Assembly: GCA_035570055.1 (NCBI GenBank)
Contig: DATMLM010000049.1
Location: 62,001-126,000 of the forward strand
From: DASRDS01 sp035570055
Lineage (GTDB): Bacteria > Gemmatimonadota > Gemmatimonadetes > Gemmatimonadales > Gemmatimonadaceae
Length of the DNA: 64,000 bases
Direction of reading: 5' to 3'
The position numbers and the translations under genes were made by a program. Below the pieces are notes generated by a model. That model was not told where the DNA came from and did no database searches. It worked only from the letters and a program-made list of their open reading frames with translations. Below are positions 9,451-16,556 of this stretch, one piece after another (position 1 is the stretch's first letter; every line of letters begins with the position of its first letter).

Positions 9451-10601
9451 GCGCGCGCGAGCAAGTCTCGATTATCCTCCAGTACCGTCAGGGCCACCTC
9501 GACGTCGTCGAGCGTGTTGTACACGTGGAAGCCGAAGCGAATACCATCTTTGCGCGACGAGACAGCCACTCCGCGCGCGGTCAGTTTCGCGACCGCGGCT
9601 TGGGCATCGCGCGCGCGCACGACGACCAGGGGGCCGACGCTCGACGCCGGCGTCTTCGTGGCGACGCCGAGGTCGCGGAGTCCGCTGAGAAACGCGCGGG
9701 CCAGCTTCTCGACCTGCGCCGCAACGTTATCCAATCCCACACGAGCCAAGAGCTCCAACGCCGGTCGGACGAGATAGACGCTGGGCATGGGTGGCGACCC
9801 GCCCTCATAGCGCCGTGCATCGGGCGCGGGGTCCAAGATGCGGGTCTCGAACGCGAACGCATTGCGCTGCGCGAGCCAGCTGGTCATCGTCGGGTTGAAT
9901 TCCTCGATGAGTCCGCGCCGAATGTAGAGGAACGCGATGCCCGGAGGCCCGAGGAGGTACTTGAGCGTGCCAGTGACGAAGAAATCGACGCCGAGCGCTT
10001 TGACGTCGATCGGGCGCGTGCCGCAGTCCTGATAGCCATCGAGGAAGAGCAGCGCGCCGTTGTCGTGGGCAATCCGCGTAATGGCGGGGATGTCCGACCG
10101 TGAGCCGTTCACGAACGAGACCGCGGTCAACGGCACGATCTTCGTGCGCTTGTCGACCGCCTTGGTGTACGCCTCGGTCGGGACCTGATTGTCAGTGCCG
10201 TCGAGGAACCGGATCTTCGCGCCCCGCGGCTGCTGCGCCAGCCAGATCTGGCCCATCGTCGGAAACTCGAACTCGCTCATGACGACGGTATCGCGCCCAT
10301 CCTTGCCATTGAACGCCAGCGCATTGGCGATCGGGTTGATCGCCGCTGAGACGCTGGTTGTGATGGCGACCTCGTCGGGCTCGGCGTTGATCAACCGGGC
10401 AAACTGGCGGCGCAGGCCCTCGTAGCACTCCATCCACGTGTCCCACGGGGTGACGGACGTCCGCCAACTCTCGATGTAGGCCCGCATCCCGGCCTCGCTC
10501 GCATCGGAGATCGCGCCCTGCGAGCAGTTGTAGAGATACGTTTTTTCGCTGAGGATCGGGAAGTGTGATCGCAGTTCCGCGACCTGGTCGTCGGTGAGCA
10601 T
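9447..10601 (-). CDS. Class V PLP-dependent aminotransferase/kynureninase-like enzyme
   Basis: 384 residues from the ATG at 10601; a GTG at 10643 would add 14 residues but abuts the divergent dioxygenase start. The PLP lysine is in FFVTGTLKYLLGPPGIAFLY, and the Asp of LLFLDGYQDCG pairs with the pyridine nitrogen. The fold is shared by kynureninases, cysteine desulfurases and isopenicillin-epimerase-like proteins. Placed between a tryptophan dioxygenase and an anthraniloyl-CoA pathway, with no other kynureninase in view, it is the best candidate to cleave kynurenine to anthranilate and alanine. That is inference from context. Confidence 0.8.
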   Translation of the reverse strand: MLTDDQVAELRSHFPILSEKTYLYNCSQGAISDASEAGMRAYIESWRTSVTPWDTWMECYEGLRRQFARLINAEPDEVAITTSVSAAINPIANALAFNGKDGRDTVVMSEFEFPTMGQIWLAQQPRGAKIRFLDGTDNQVPTEAYTKAVDKRTKIVPLTAVSFVNGSRSDIPAITRIAHDNGALLFLDGYQDCGTRPIDVKALGVDFFVTGTLKYLLGPPGIAFLYIRRGLIEEFNPTMTSWLAQRNAFAFETRILDPAPDARRYEGGSPPMPSVYLVRPALELLARVGLDNVAAQVEKLARAFLSGLRDLGVATKTPASSVGPLVVVRARDAQAAVAKLTARGVAVSSRKDGIRFGFHVYNTLDDVEVALTVLEDNRDLLARA

Positions 10602-10644
10602 GCCCAAATCTGGCGTACGGACGACCACGGTTCTAGTATGCACT

Positions 10645-11382
10645 ATGGACCGGAAACACTTTTATGCGACGATGAACGGGGAGGGAACGCTCGATTACGA
10701 GCGGTATCTCAATACGAAAGCGCTCCTCTCTTGCCAGAAAGATTTTGCGGATTTTTGCAACGGCGACGAGCTCCAGTTCCAGATCGTGCACCAGGTGGAG
10801 GAACTGTGGATGAAGCTCATCGGGTACACGTTGCTCGATATCGACGACTACTTGCAACAAGAGAACACGAACCGCGTCGTCACGCTGTTCGGCCGGACGC
10901 ACACGGCGCTCCGGCTCATGATTAGCCAGCTGGCGCTCCTCGAGACCATGTCGCCACGCGAATATCAGGAAATTCGCCTCCGGTTGGGCAACGGCAGCGG
11001 ACAGGAGTCGCCGGGCTATCGGACGCTGCTCAAGATGCCCACGCACATCTGGCAGTCGTTTCAAACGTATTATCTCGACAATCACGGTCTGACTGTCGAG
11101 AAGATCTACAATACCGAGTATGCCCACGGCGATGCCTATGTCGTTGCCGAGGCCATGGCGGAATTCGACGAGCTCTTTCAACGGTTCCGGTATTGCCACG
11201 TGCAGCTCATCCAGCGCACGATCGGCCTCGGCTCCAAGTCCCTCAAGGGTCGCCCGGTCGACCGGCTCATCGAAGGGGCGCACGCCACGTTCTTCCCGGA
11301 GCTGTGGGACATCAGGAGCCAGATGACGGACGGGTGGGGCAGCCAGTACGGCGTGGTCCGCGACTCCCTTTCCGCTCACTAG
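10645..11382 (+). CDS. Tryptophan 2,3-dioxygenase family protein (divergent)
   Basis: 245 residues from ATG 10645; a second ATG at 10672 is also possible. HQVEELWMKL matches the conserved active-site helix with the distal His of tryptophan dioxygenases, and RYCHVQLIQRTIG matches the helix with the proximal haem-ligand His. FFPELWDIRSQM is the usual C-terminal block. Where typical enzymes carry a GTGGSSG loop that contacts the amino acid, this protein reads GLGSKSLKGRPVDRL. It should be a cytosolic haem protein opening the indole ring of tryptophan or a related indole. The 43-bp gap to the divergent PLP gene must hold both promoters. Confidence 0.82.
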   Translation: MDRKHFYATMNGEGTLDYERYLNTKALLSCQKDFADFCNGDELQFQIVHQVEELWMKLIGYTLLDIDDYLQQENTNRVVTLFGRTHTALRLMISQLALLETMSPREYQEIRLRLGNGSGQESPGYRTLLKMPTHIWQSFQTYYLDNHGLTVEKIYNTEYAHGDAYVVAEAMAEFDELFQRFRYCHVQLIQRTIGLGSKSLKGRPVDRLIEGAHATFFPELWDIRSQMTDGWGSQYGVVRDSLSAH

Positions 11383-11542
11383 CGGCGCCCCTCCTCAGGC
11401 GCCGTGCGTCCCGCGGGATCGCACCGCCTGATCGTCCGCCGCCCGGCGCTCGATTCTCTCGCGCTCGCGCTGCGATCGGTCACATTCGACTTACCGCCGA
11501 ATGGTACGGTCTCCGTTGCACTCGCGACGCCGTCGGTCGCGA

Positions 11543-11690
11543 CTGTCCTGGCCGAACCTCGGCGTTTGACCCCACCACCAATGCCTGCACGCTGTATGTG
11601 CTCGACGGCCAGTTCGTGGGTCAGGACGACTACGCGCGACGGCTCCCCCCAACCGACGCAGGTGATCGGCATCGATGAGACTCGCCGCTG
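11543..11690 (+). pseudogene. Remnant of a carboxypeptidase-regulatory-like secreted protein (3' end)
   Basis: The 317 bp between the dioxygenase and the next gene hold no intact gene. One frame reads TSAFDPTTNACTLYVLDG then FVGQDDYARRLPPT, and after a one-base frame change continues TQVIGIDE. This is the layout of the C-terminal end of the plug-like proteins represented intact at 26755-27831 (ACTAYFVNG ... IAVEVY). I read it as a frameshifted 3' remnant. No start or upstream domain remains. Confidence 0.4.
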
Positions 11691-11699
11691 CGTCAGCGC

Positions 11700-13496
11700 C
11701 TATTGCCTCGGGAAAGACCACTCGCCGTCGGGAGTGCGCGCTTTGATCGCCGTCGCGCGGCCGTTCTCGACGACGAATTCGTACGTTTGATCCGCGAATT
11801 GCAAGGTCCGGAACTGGAGGCCTTTGACGGGAACCAGCGGCTGCGGCGGGTCGCCCGGGGTTACCAGGCGGAGCCCGGAACCTGGCTGATATTGCACCTG
11901 GAACGTGCTCTTGTCCGGAAAGACGTACACGCCCGCGAGTTTCGCGAGGATCGCGGTATCCGGCATATCCGGCTTGCGCGCGAATACGGCCTCCGCCTCG
12001 TCGAGGGACAGTACGGCATTGTCGACATCACCCTGTGGATTCGTGCGGAAGTTGACCGAGAAACGACCGTACCGTTCGTCGTCGGGTGTGTCGAACCGGT
12101 CGTAATGAAAGTGGTTCAACGGGAAAGCAAACTCGTGGAACGTGAATCGCAGGGTATCGTTCGTGAGGCCGATCTGGAGCTGGCCGTAGCCGGGATTGTC
12201 ATACGTGCCGACATAGTCGGCCAACGCGTGTGACGGCTTGGTGTTCGGCACGCGGTCGGTGCCGGCTTTCGTGCGTGACTCCGTGGCGGCCTTTTTCCAC
12301 GCCAGGCGATCCTGCAAGCGGCGTTGGCTCCACGGCGTCTGTGTCATTCCGAGCAGACGCTCGTACACGTTGTAGCTGATGACGTTATAGAGCGGCGCCG
12401 CGTGATCGCCGATCACAAAGATCAGCACGCCAATGCTGTCATTCGGCATGAACGAGATCTGCGAGTGAAAGCCATCGATATCGCCGCCATGAAAGGCGAG
12501 GAGATGGCCGCGATACGCCGCGACCTCGCGGCCCATACCATAGGCCGGGTCGAGGAGCTCCCAATATCCCTCGGATTCGCCAAGGGTGTTCGGCAGCGCG
12601 ATCGATGGGGTCAGCGTGGCTTTGAGCACGCTGGCCGGTAGTATGCGCTTCCCGTGATACTCCCCGTTGTTCATGAGCGCGATCAGCCAGTGCGACATCT
12701 CATCGATGTTGGAGATGATCGCCCCGGCGGGCGCGATGCCCTCCTGGTCCTCGTAGTAGGGGATCTTGTACAGCTCGAAAGAATCCCGTCGCTCGTTGTA
12801 GGGGACCCCGTGGTCCGGGTTCCGCGTCATGTCGCCGACCGCATATACCGTGGCGTTCATGGCGAGCGGCGAGAGGATCCGATCACGGACGAACTGCTCC
12901 CACGTCTTCCCTGATTGGAGCTGAATGACGTAGCCGGCGGCGGCGAACATCAGGTTGTTGTACAGAAATGTCGTACGGATCGGCTGCTGCGGCTCGAGGT
13001 ACTTGAGCTTCCCGAACAACTCCGCTCGCGTGAACGGTGACTTGTACCAAAAGAGGTCGTGCCGCGTGACGCCCGTGCGGTGCGACAGCATGTCGTGCAG
13101 GGTCACGTTGTCGTTCAGCTGATCGTTGTAGAACTGAATCACCGGCACGGATTGACGGACCGGCGAGTCCCAGGTCAGCTTGCCCTCCTCGACCAGCATC
13201 CCCGCCGCGACGGCCGTGAACAACTTCGTGTTCGACGCGATCTGAAACATCGTCGTGGGCGTGAACGGCAGCTTCTGCCCGTAGTCGCGATAGCCGTAGC
13301 CCTTCGCGAAGACGAGCGAGTCTTTGACGACGATGCCGACGCCGATGCCCGGTGCGTTCCAATCCTTGAGCACCTGCGCCATGTAGGCATCGAAACCCTG
13401 CATCTTCCGTGACACGTCCTGCGCGCTCGCCGACACGGCGAGGGTCATCGACACGAGGGCCGCAATGCCGATGGTGCGAATCCGCAGAGCTATCAT
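11700..13496 (-). CDS. Secreted serine hydrolase (class C beta-lactamase/S12 family)
   Basis: 598 residues. A signal peptide ends at SASAQD (about residue 25). The S12 triad is present: SNTK (about residue 88, nucleophile Ser), YNN (about residue 175) and HGGDIDG (about residue 325). A ~170-residue C-terminal region with YVGTYDNPGYGQL and LAGVYVFPD looks like the beta-barrel tail domain common on these proteins. They hydrolyse D-amino-acid peptides, esters or beta-lactams outside the cytoplasm; the substrate here is unknown. The start overlaps the end of the upstream methyltransferase remnant by 4 bp. Confidence 0.88.
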   Translation of the reverse strand: MIALRIRTIGIAALVSMTLAVSASAQDVSRKMQGFDAYMAQVLKDWNAPGIGVGIVVKDSLVFAKGYGYRDYGQKLPFTPTTMFQIASNTKLFTAVAAGMLVEEGKLTWDSPVRQSVPVIQFYNDQLNDNVTLHDMLSHRTGVTRHDLFWYKSPFTRAELFGKLKYLEPQQPIRTTFLYNNLMFAAAGYVIQLQSGKTWEQFVRDRILSPLAMNATVYAVGDMTRNPDHGVPYNERRDSFELYKIPYYEDQEGIAPAGAIISNIDEMSHWLIALMNNGEYHGKRILPASVLKATLTPSIALPNTLGESEGYWELLDPAYGMGREVAAYRGHLLAFHGGDIDGFHSQISFMPNDSIGVLIFVIGDHAAPLYNVISYNVYERLLGMTQTPWSQRRLQDRLAWKKAATESRTKAGTDRVPNTKPSHALADYVGTYDNPGYGQLQIGLTNDTLRFTFHEFAFPLNHFHYDRFDTPDDERYGRFSVNFRTNPQGDVDNAVLSLDEAEAVFARKPDMPDTAILAKLAGVYVFPDKSTFQVQYQPGSGLRLVTPGDPPQPLVPVKGLQFRTLQFADQTYEFVVENGRATAIKARTPDGEWSFPRQ

Positions 13497-13846
13497 TTGA
13501 GGGCCTCGAAGTAGTGGTTTTGTCCCTCATCCTCGTACTCACGCAGTACACGGAGACCAACTGCTGAGAGCTGTCTCTGGTACTCCTCGGCTCCAAGCGA
13601 GCGTGATTCCAATCCCGTCATCGCATCGTTCCACACCACCGGCTCAGCCGGGGACGTAAACAGCAGCCGGCCACCCGGCACGAGTATGTCGGCGATCTCA
13701 AGGCCAAAGACGTTCAGCCCTTCGGCGACCAGAACCTCGGTAATCGGCAAACCGGGCCCGCAGCCGAGGTCAATCACGGCAGCTCCGCGCGGCAACGCTC
13801 GAGCCCACTGCCGCACCGCACTCACGCCGACGCCCGTAGAACGACC
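13493..13846 (-). pseudogene. SAM-dependent methyltransferase with internal deletion
   Basis: The readable protein (~115 residues) starts with GRSTGVSAVRQWARALPRG and IDLGCGPGLPITEVL, the SAM-binding motif I. It runs only to NVFGLEIAD before jumping to ILVPGGRLLFTSPAEP, which is motif IV near the C-terminal third. The region between (normally about 60-70 residues with motifs II-III) and the N-terminus before motif I are missing. The frame is kept across the deletion and the C-terminus is normal. It is probably non-functional. Overlaps the downstream serine hydrolase start by 4 bp. Confidence 0.65.
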
Positions 13847-13970
13847 GTGCCCCGGTGGGCCAGAAACTCAGCCGCGACATCTTCGTATCCATTCGAATGT
13901 GTCAAAATAATGTCCAAATCTCGTCAGGAAACCCGGCGCACTAAACAATGTCGGACGACCGCGCGTAGGA

Positions 13971-13982
13971 ATTGTATACAAT
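13971..13982. promoter_or_regulatory. Palindrome ATTGTATACAAT, candidate operator
   Basis: Perfect 12-bp palindrome 15 bp upstream of the lipoprotein start at 13997. The same TTGTATAC half-site occurs as a spaced inverted repeat before the gene at 22469. GTATAC-centred palindromes are typical of some GntR-family regulators; no such regulator is in this window. Confidence 0.5.
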
Positions 13983-13996
13983 ATCAGGAGCGCGGT

Positions 13997-14539
13997 ATGA
14001 AGCGGCTGACGCCGGCGGTGCTGTTGCTCATGACGACTGGTTGCGTATTCGCGGTGCGCCCCATGGACTCGATCCCACCGGGGGACAAGGTCGTTCTCCA
14101 ACTGAACGATCGAGGGATCTCCGACATGGCGCCGAAGCTCGGTTCCGGCGTGTATCTCGTGGGCGGCCGGCTGCGACAGGTCGACTCGACGCGCCTCGTC
14201 CTCTCGATGGGCGGCACCCGGTCGACGTATGATGGATTCCCATACTACGGATACAACGCGTCCGCCTACTCCTTTCTGCCGACCGAGTGGAACGGCGAGA
14301 CAATGTCCATTCCGAAGGTCGACGTTGCCGTCGCGCGCCAACAGCGCATCTCGACTCCGCTCGCGGTGGCGATCGGCGCTGGCGTGGTCGCCACTGGCGT
14401 GTCGACGGGTTTGATCATCGCCAACTGGCACCACGGCCTGCGGCCGCTGCCGAAGCTGCAAAGTCCTCCGACTCCCAACGTGCCTTTCGTGCACCGCGTA
14501 GGACCGAATGCGGGGTATAACCCAGCCAACAGCCCGTAA
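13997..14539 (+). CDS. Lipoprotein of unknown function
   Basis: 180 residues. The ATG at 13997 is preceded by an AGGAG ribosome site; longer in-frame starts lack one. The N-terminus is a lipoprotein signal with lipobox LMTTGC (Cys about residue 15). The middle (QLNDRGISDMAPKLGSG, GGRLRQVDSTRLVLS) resembles short beta-rich outer-surface proteins. Residues ~120-145 (LAVAIGAGVVATGVSTGLIIA) form one hydrophobic segment. I do not recognise a named family. It probably sits in the cell envelope and may be controlled through the palindrome just upstream. Confidence 0.7.
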   Translation: MKRLTPAVLLLMTTGCVFAVRPMDSIPPGDKVVLQLNDRGISDMAPKLGSGVYLVGGRLRQVDSTRLVLSMGGTRSTYDGFPYYGYNASAYSFLPTEWNGETMSIPKVDVAVARQQRISTPLAVAIGAGVVATGVSTGLIIANWHHGLRPLPKLQSPPTPNVPFVHRVGPNAGYNPANSP

Positions 14540-14559
14540 CTCATCCGAGGGAGATAGTC

Positions 14560-16293
14560 ATGGCGCGCACCGTTGCGGACGTCATGTGGACAATGCTCGC
14601 ACAGGCCGGCGTGACACGCTGTTACGGCATCGTCGGCGATGCGCTCAATCCGGTAGTCGATGCCTTGCGCCGCAACGGCAAGATCGAGCTGATCCATGTG
14701 CGGCACGAGGAGTACGGCGTTTTCGCGGCCGTGGCCGAGTCGTACCTGACGGGCAAGCCGGTGGTCGTGTGCGGGACCGCGGGCCCGGGCGTCACGCATC
14801 TCTTCAACGGTCTCATGGACGCGAGGAAAGAGGGGGCCTCGGTCATCGCCATTGCCGGCGACGTTGAGACACGGATCATGGACACGTCCGCGCTCGAGGA
14901 GCTGAATCCGTACAAGTTCTTCGATGCGGCGGCGCTTTACGTCGGACGGGTCGTGAACGCCGCGCAGGCACGCGCGGTGATCAATACGGCGATCGTGACC
15001 GCAACGATAGAGCATGGACCGACTGTCATCTCGATGCCGGGTGACATCGCGGCTGCTGATGCGCCCTTTCCCGCCTACGAGATCACGACGCCCGCGGCGC
15101 CGGTGTTGCGGCCGGCCGATGGGGATATCGCGACCCTCGCCGGTATGATCAACGACGCGCGCAGTGTCGCGATCTTCGGCGGCGACGGCTGTCGGGAGGC
15201 GCGCGAGGAAGTGCTCGCGTTGGCGGACAAGGTCAAGGCGCCAGTCGGGTTCTCTTTCCGCGGCAAGCAGTGGCTGGAGCACGACAACCCGTATGCGGTC
15301 GGCATGACCGGCCTCCTCGGGTACGGCGGTGCGTACAAGGCGATACATGATGCGGATCTGCTTCTGTTGCTGGGGACTGATTTCCCCTTCTCGGAGTTCC
15401 TGCCCGGGGACGATGTCAAGAAAGTTCAGGTCGATCGCAATGCGAAACACATCGGCCGGCGGACTCCGGTTGATGTGGGCCTCGTCGGAGATGTGAAGGC
15501 GACTCTCGCGGCGGTGTTGCCAAAGGTCAGCGCGCGCGACGAGAGGCGGTTCCTGGACAAGTATCTCGGCGAGACACGGTCATTCGACGAGATCGTGAAC
15601 CACTACGTCGACAAAGGTCCCGACATCAAGCCGATTCGGCCGGAGTTTTTGACGGCGACGCTCAACGAGCTGGCCGCCGACGATGCGATGTTCTTCGCCG
15701 ATACCGGCACTCCGTGCATCTGGCTGGCGCGCCACATCAGAGGCGGCGCGAACCGGCGGCTCTTCGGGTCGTTCACGTGGGCCTCAATGGCCTGCGCGGC
15801 GCCGAACGCCTTCGGCGCGCAGTTGGCATATCCCGGACGCCAAACCATCGCGCTCTGTGGTGACGGCGGCTTCACGATGCTCGGGCTCGGCGACCTGGCG
15901 ACGCAGGTGCAACGCAAGACGCGGGTGGTGCAACTCATCTACAACAACGAGTCGCTCGACTTCGTGAACATCGAGCAGCAGGAGGCCGGGTTCATTCCGT
16001 ACGGCACGCAGTTCAAGAATCCGAACTTCGCGAAGGTCGCCGAGGCGTTCGGCGCCAAAGGCATACGCGTCGAAGATCCGAGCGATGTCAGAGACGCACT
16101 GGCCGAAGCGCTGGCCTATCGAGATGGGCCGGTGGTCGTGGACGCCGTCGTCGAGCCGTTCGCGCTCTCCCTTCCGTCTCACGTGCCATTCCACACCGCG
16201 AAGGGCTACACCTTGAGCCTCGCGAAGCAGGCGCTGTCGGGCCAGATGGATGCTGTGATCCAGACGATCAAACGGAACGTTCGGCTCGTCTAA
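14560..16293 (+). CDS. poxB: Pyruvate dehydrogenase (quinone)/pyruvate oxidase-type TPP enzyme
   Basis: 577 residues, a normal length for PoxB, with a GAGGGAG ribosome site. Three TPP-enzyme domains are visible: an N-terminal Pyr domain with the conserved Glu in HVRHEEYGVFAA (about residue 50), a central FAD-fold domain (about 190-330), and a C-terminal PP domain with CGDGGFTMLGLGDL and YNNESLDFVNIEQQ (about 430-470) binding TPP/Mg. Such enzymes oxidise pyruvate to acetate and pass electrons to quinone at the membrane. Acetolactate synthase-like proteins are the main alternative. The 3' end overlaps a convergent small gene by 26 bp. Confidence 0.85.
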   Translation: MARTVADVMWTMLAQAGVTRCYGIVGDALNPVVDALRRNGKIELIHVRHEEYGVFAAVAESYLTGKPVVVCGTAGPGVTHLFNGLMDARKEGASVIAIAGDVETRIMDTSALEELNPYKFFDAAALYVGRVVNAAQARAVINTAIVTATIEHGPTVISMPGDIAAADAPFPAYEITTPAAPVLRPADGDIATLAGMINDARSVAIFGGDGCREAREEVLALADKVKAPVGFSFRGKQWLEHDNPYAVGMTGLLGYGGAYKAIHDADLLLLLGTDFPFSEFLPGDDVKKVQVDRNAKHIGRRTPVDVGLVGDVKATLAAVLPKVSARDERRFLDKYLGETRSFDEIVNHYVDKGPDIKPIRPEFLTATLNELAADDAMFFADTGTPCIWLARHIRGGANRRLFGSFTWASMACAAPNAFGAQLAYPGRQTIALCGDGGFTMLGLGDLATQVQRKTRVVQLIYNNESLDFVNIEQQEAGFIPYGTQFKNPNFAKVAEAFGAKGIRVEDPSDVRDALAEALAYRDGPVVVDAVVEPFALSLPSHVPFHTAKGYTLSLAKQALSGQMDAVIQTIKRNVRLV

Positions 16294-16537
16294 GGCGCAT
16301 TTGATCCGCCGCCTGCTTGATGGCATCCGCTCGCGTCTCGCCGGCGGCGACGCGCGCCTTGATGAAATCGATGTAGTCGCCCGGGTTCGGTTCTTCGGAT
16401 GTGCGGACGCCAGCCAGACACGGCGCACAGAGCTCTTCTACGCTTTGGTCGCGCGTCGGCCCGACACCGGTCAGATTCACCGTAGTTTTGCTTATCCGCT
16501 CCGTTGCCTCTCGCTGACCGCAGCGTTGACAGACCAT
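16268..16537 (-). CDS. Small CxxC zinc-ribbon protein
   Basis: 89 residues starting MVCQRCGQREAT. Two CxxC pairs (CQRC at residues 3-6 and CAPC at 37-40) make a zinc-ribbon of the kind seen at the N-terminus of McsA-like proteins. The rest, YIDFIKARVAAGETRADAI, is helical and charged. It is short and easily missed because the longer frame through it runs into the permease gene. It starts 19 bp from the divergent permease gene, so the two share a promoter region. Function unknown. Confidence 0.65.
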   Translation of the reverse strand: MVCQRCGQREATERISKTTVNLTGVGPTRDQSVEELCAPCLAGVRTSEEPNPGDYIDFIKARVAAGETRADAIKQAADQMRLRRAERSV

Positions 16538-16556
16538 ACTGCAACATAATCGAAAA

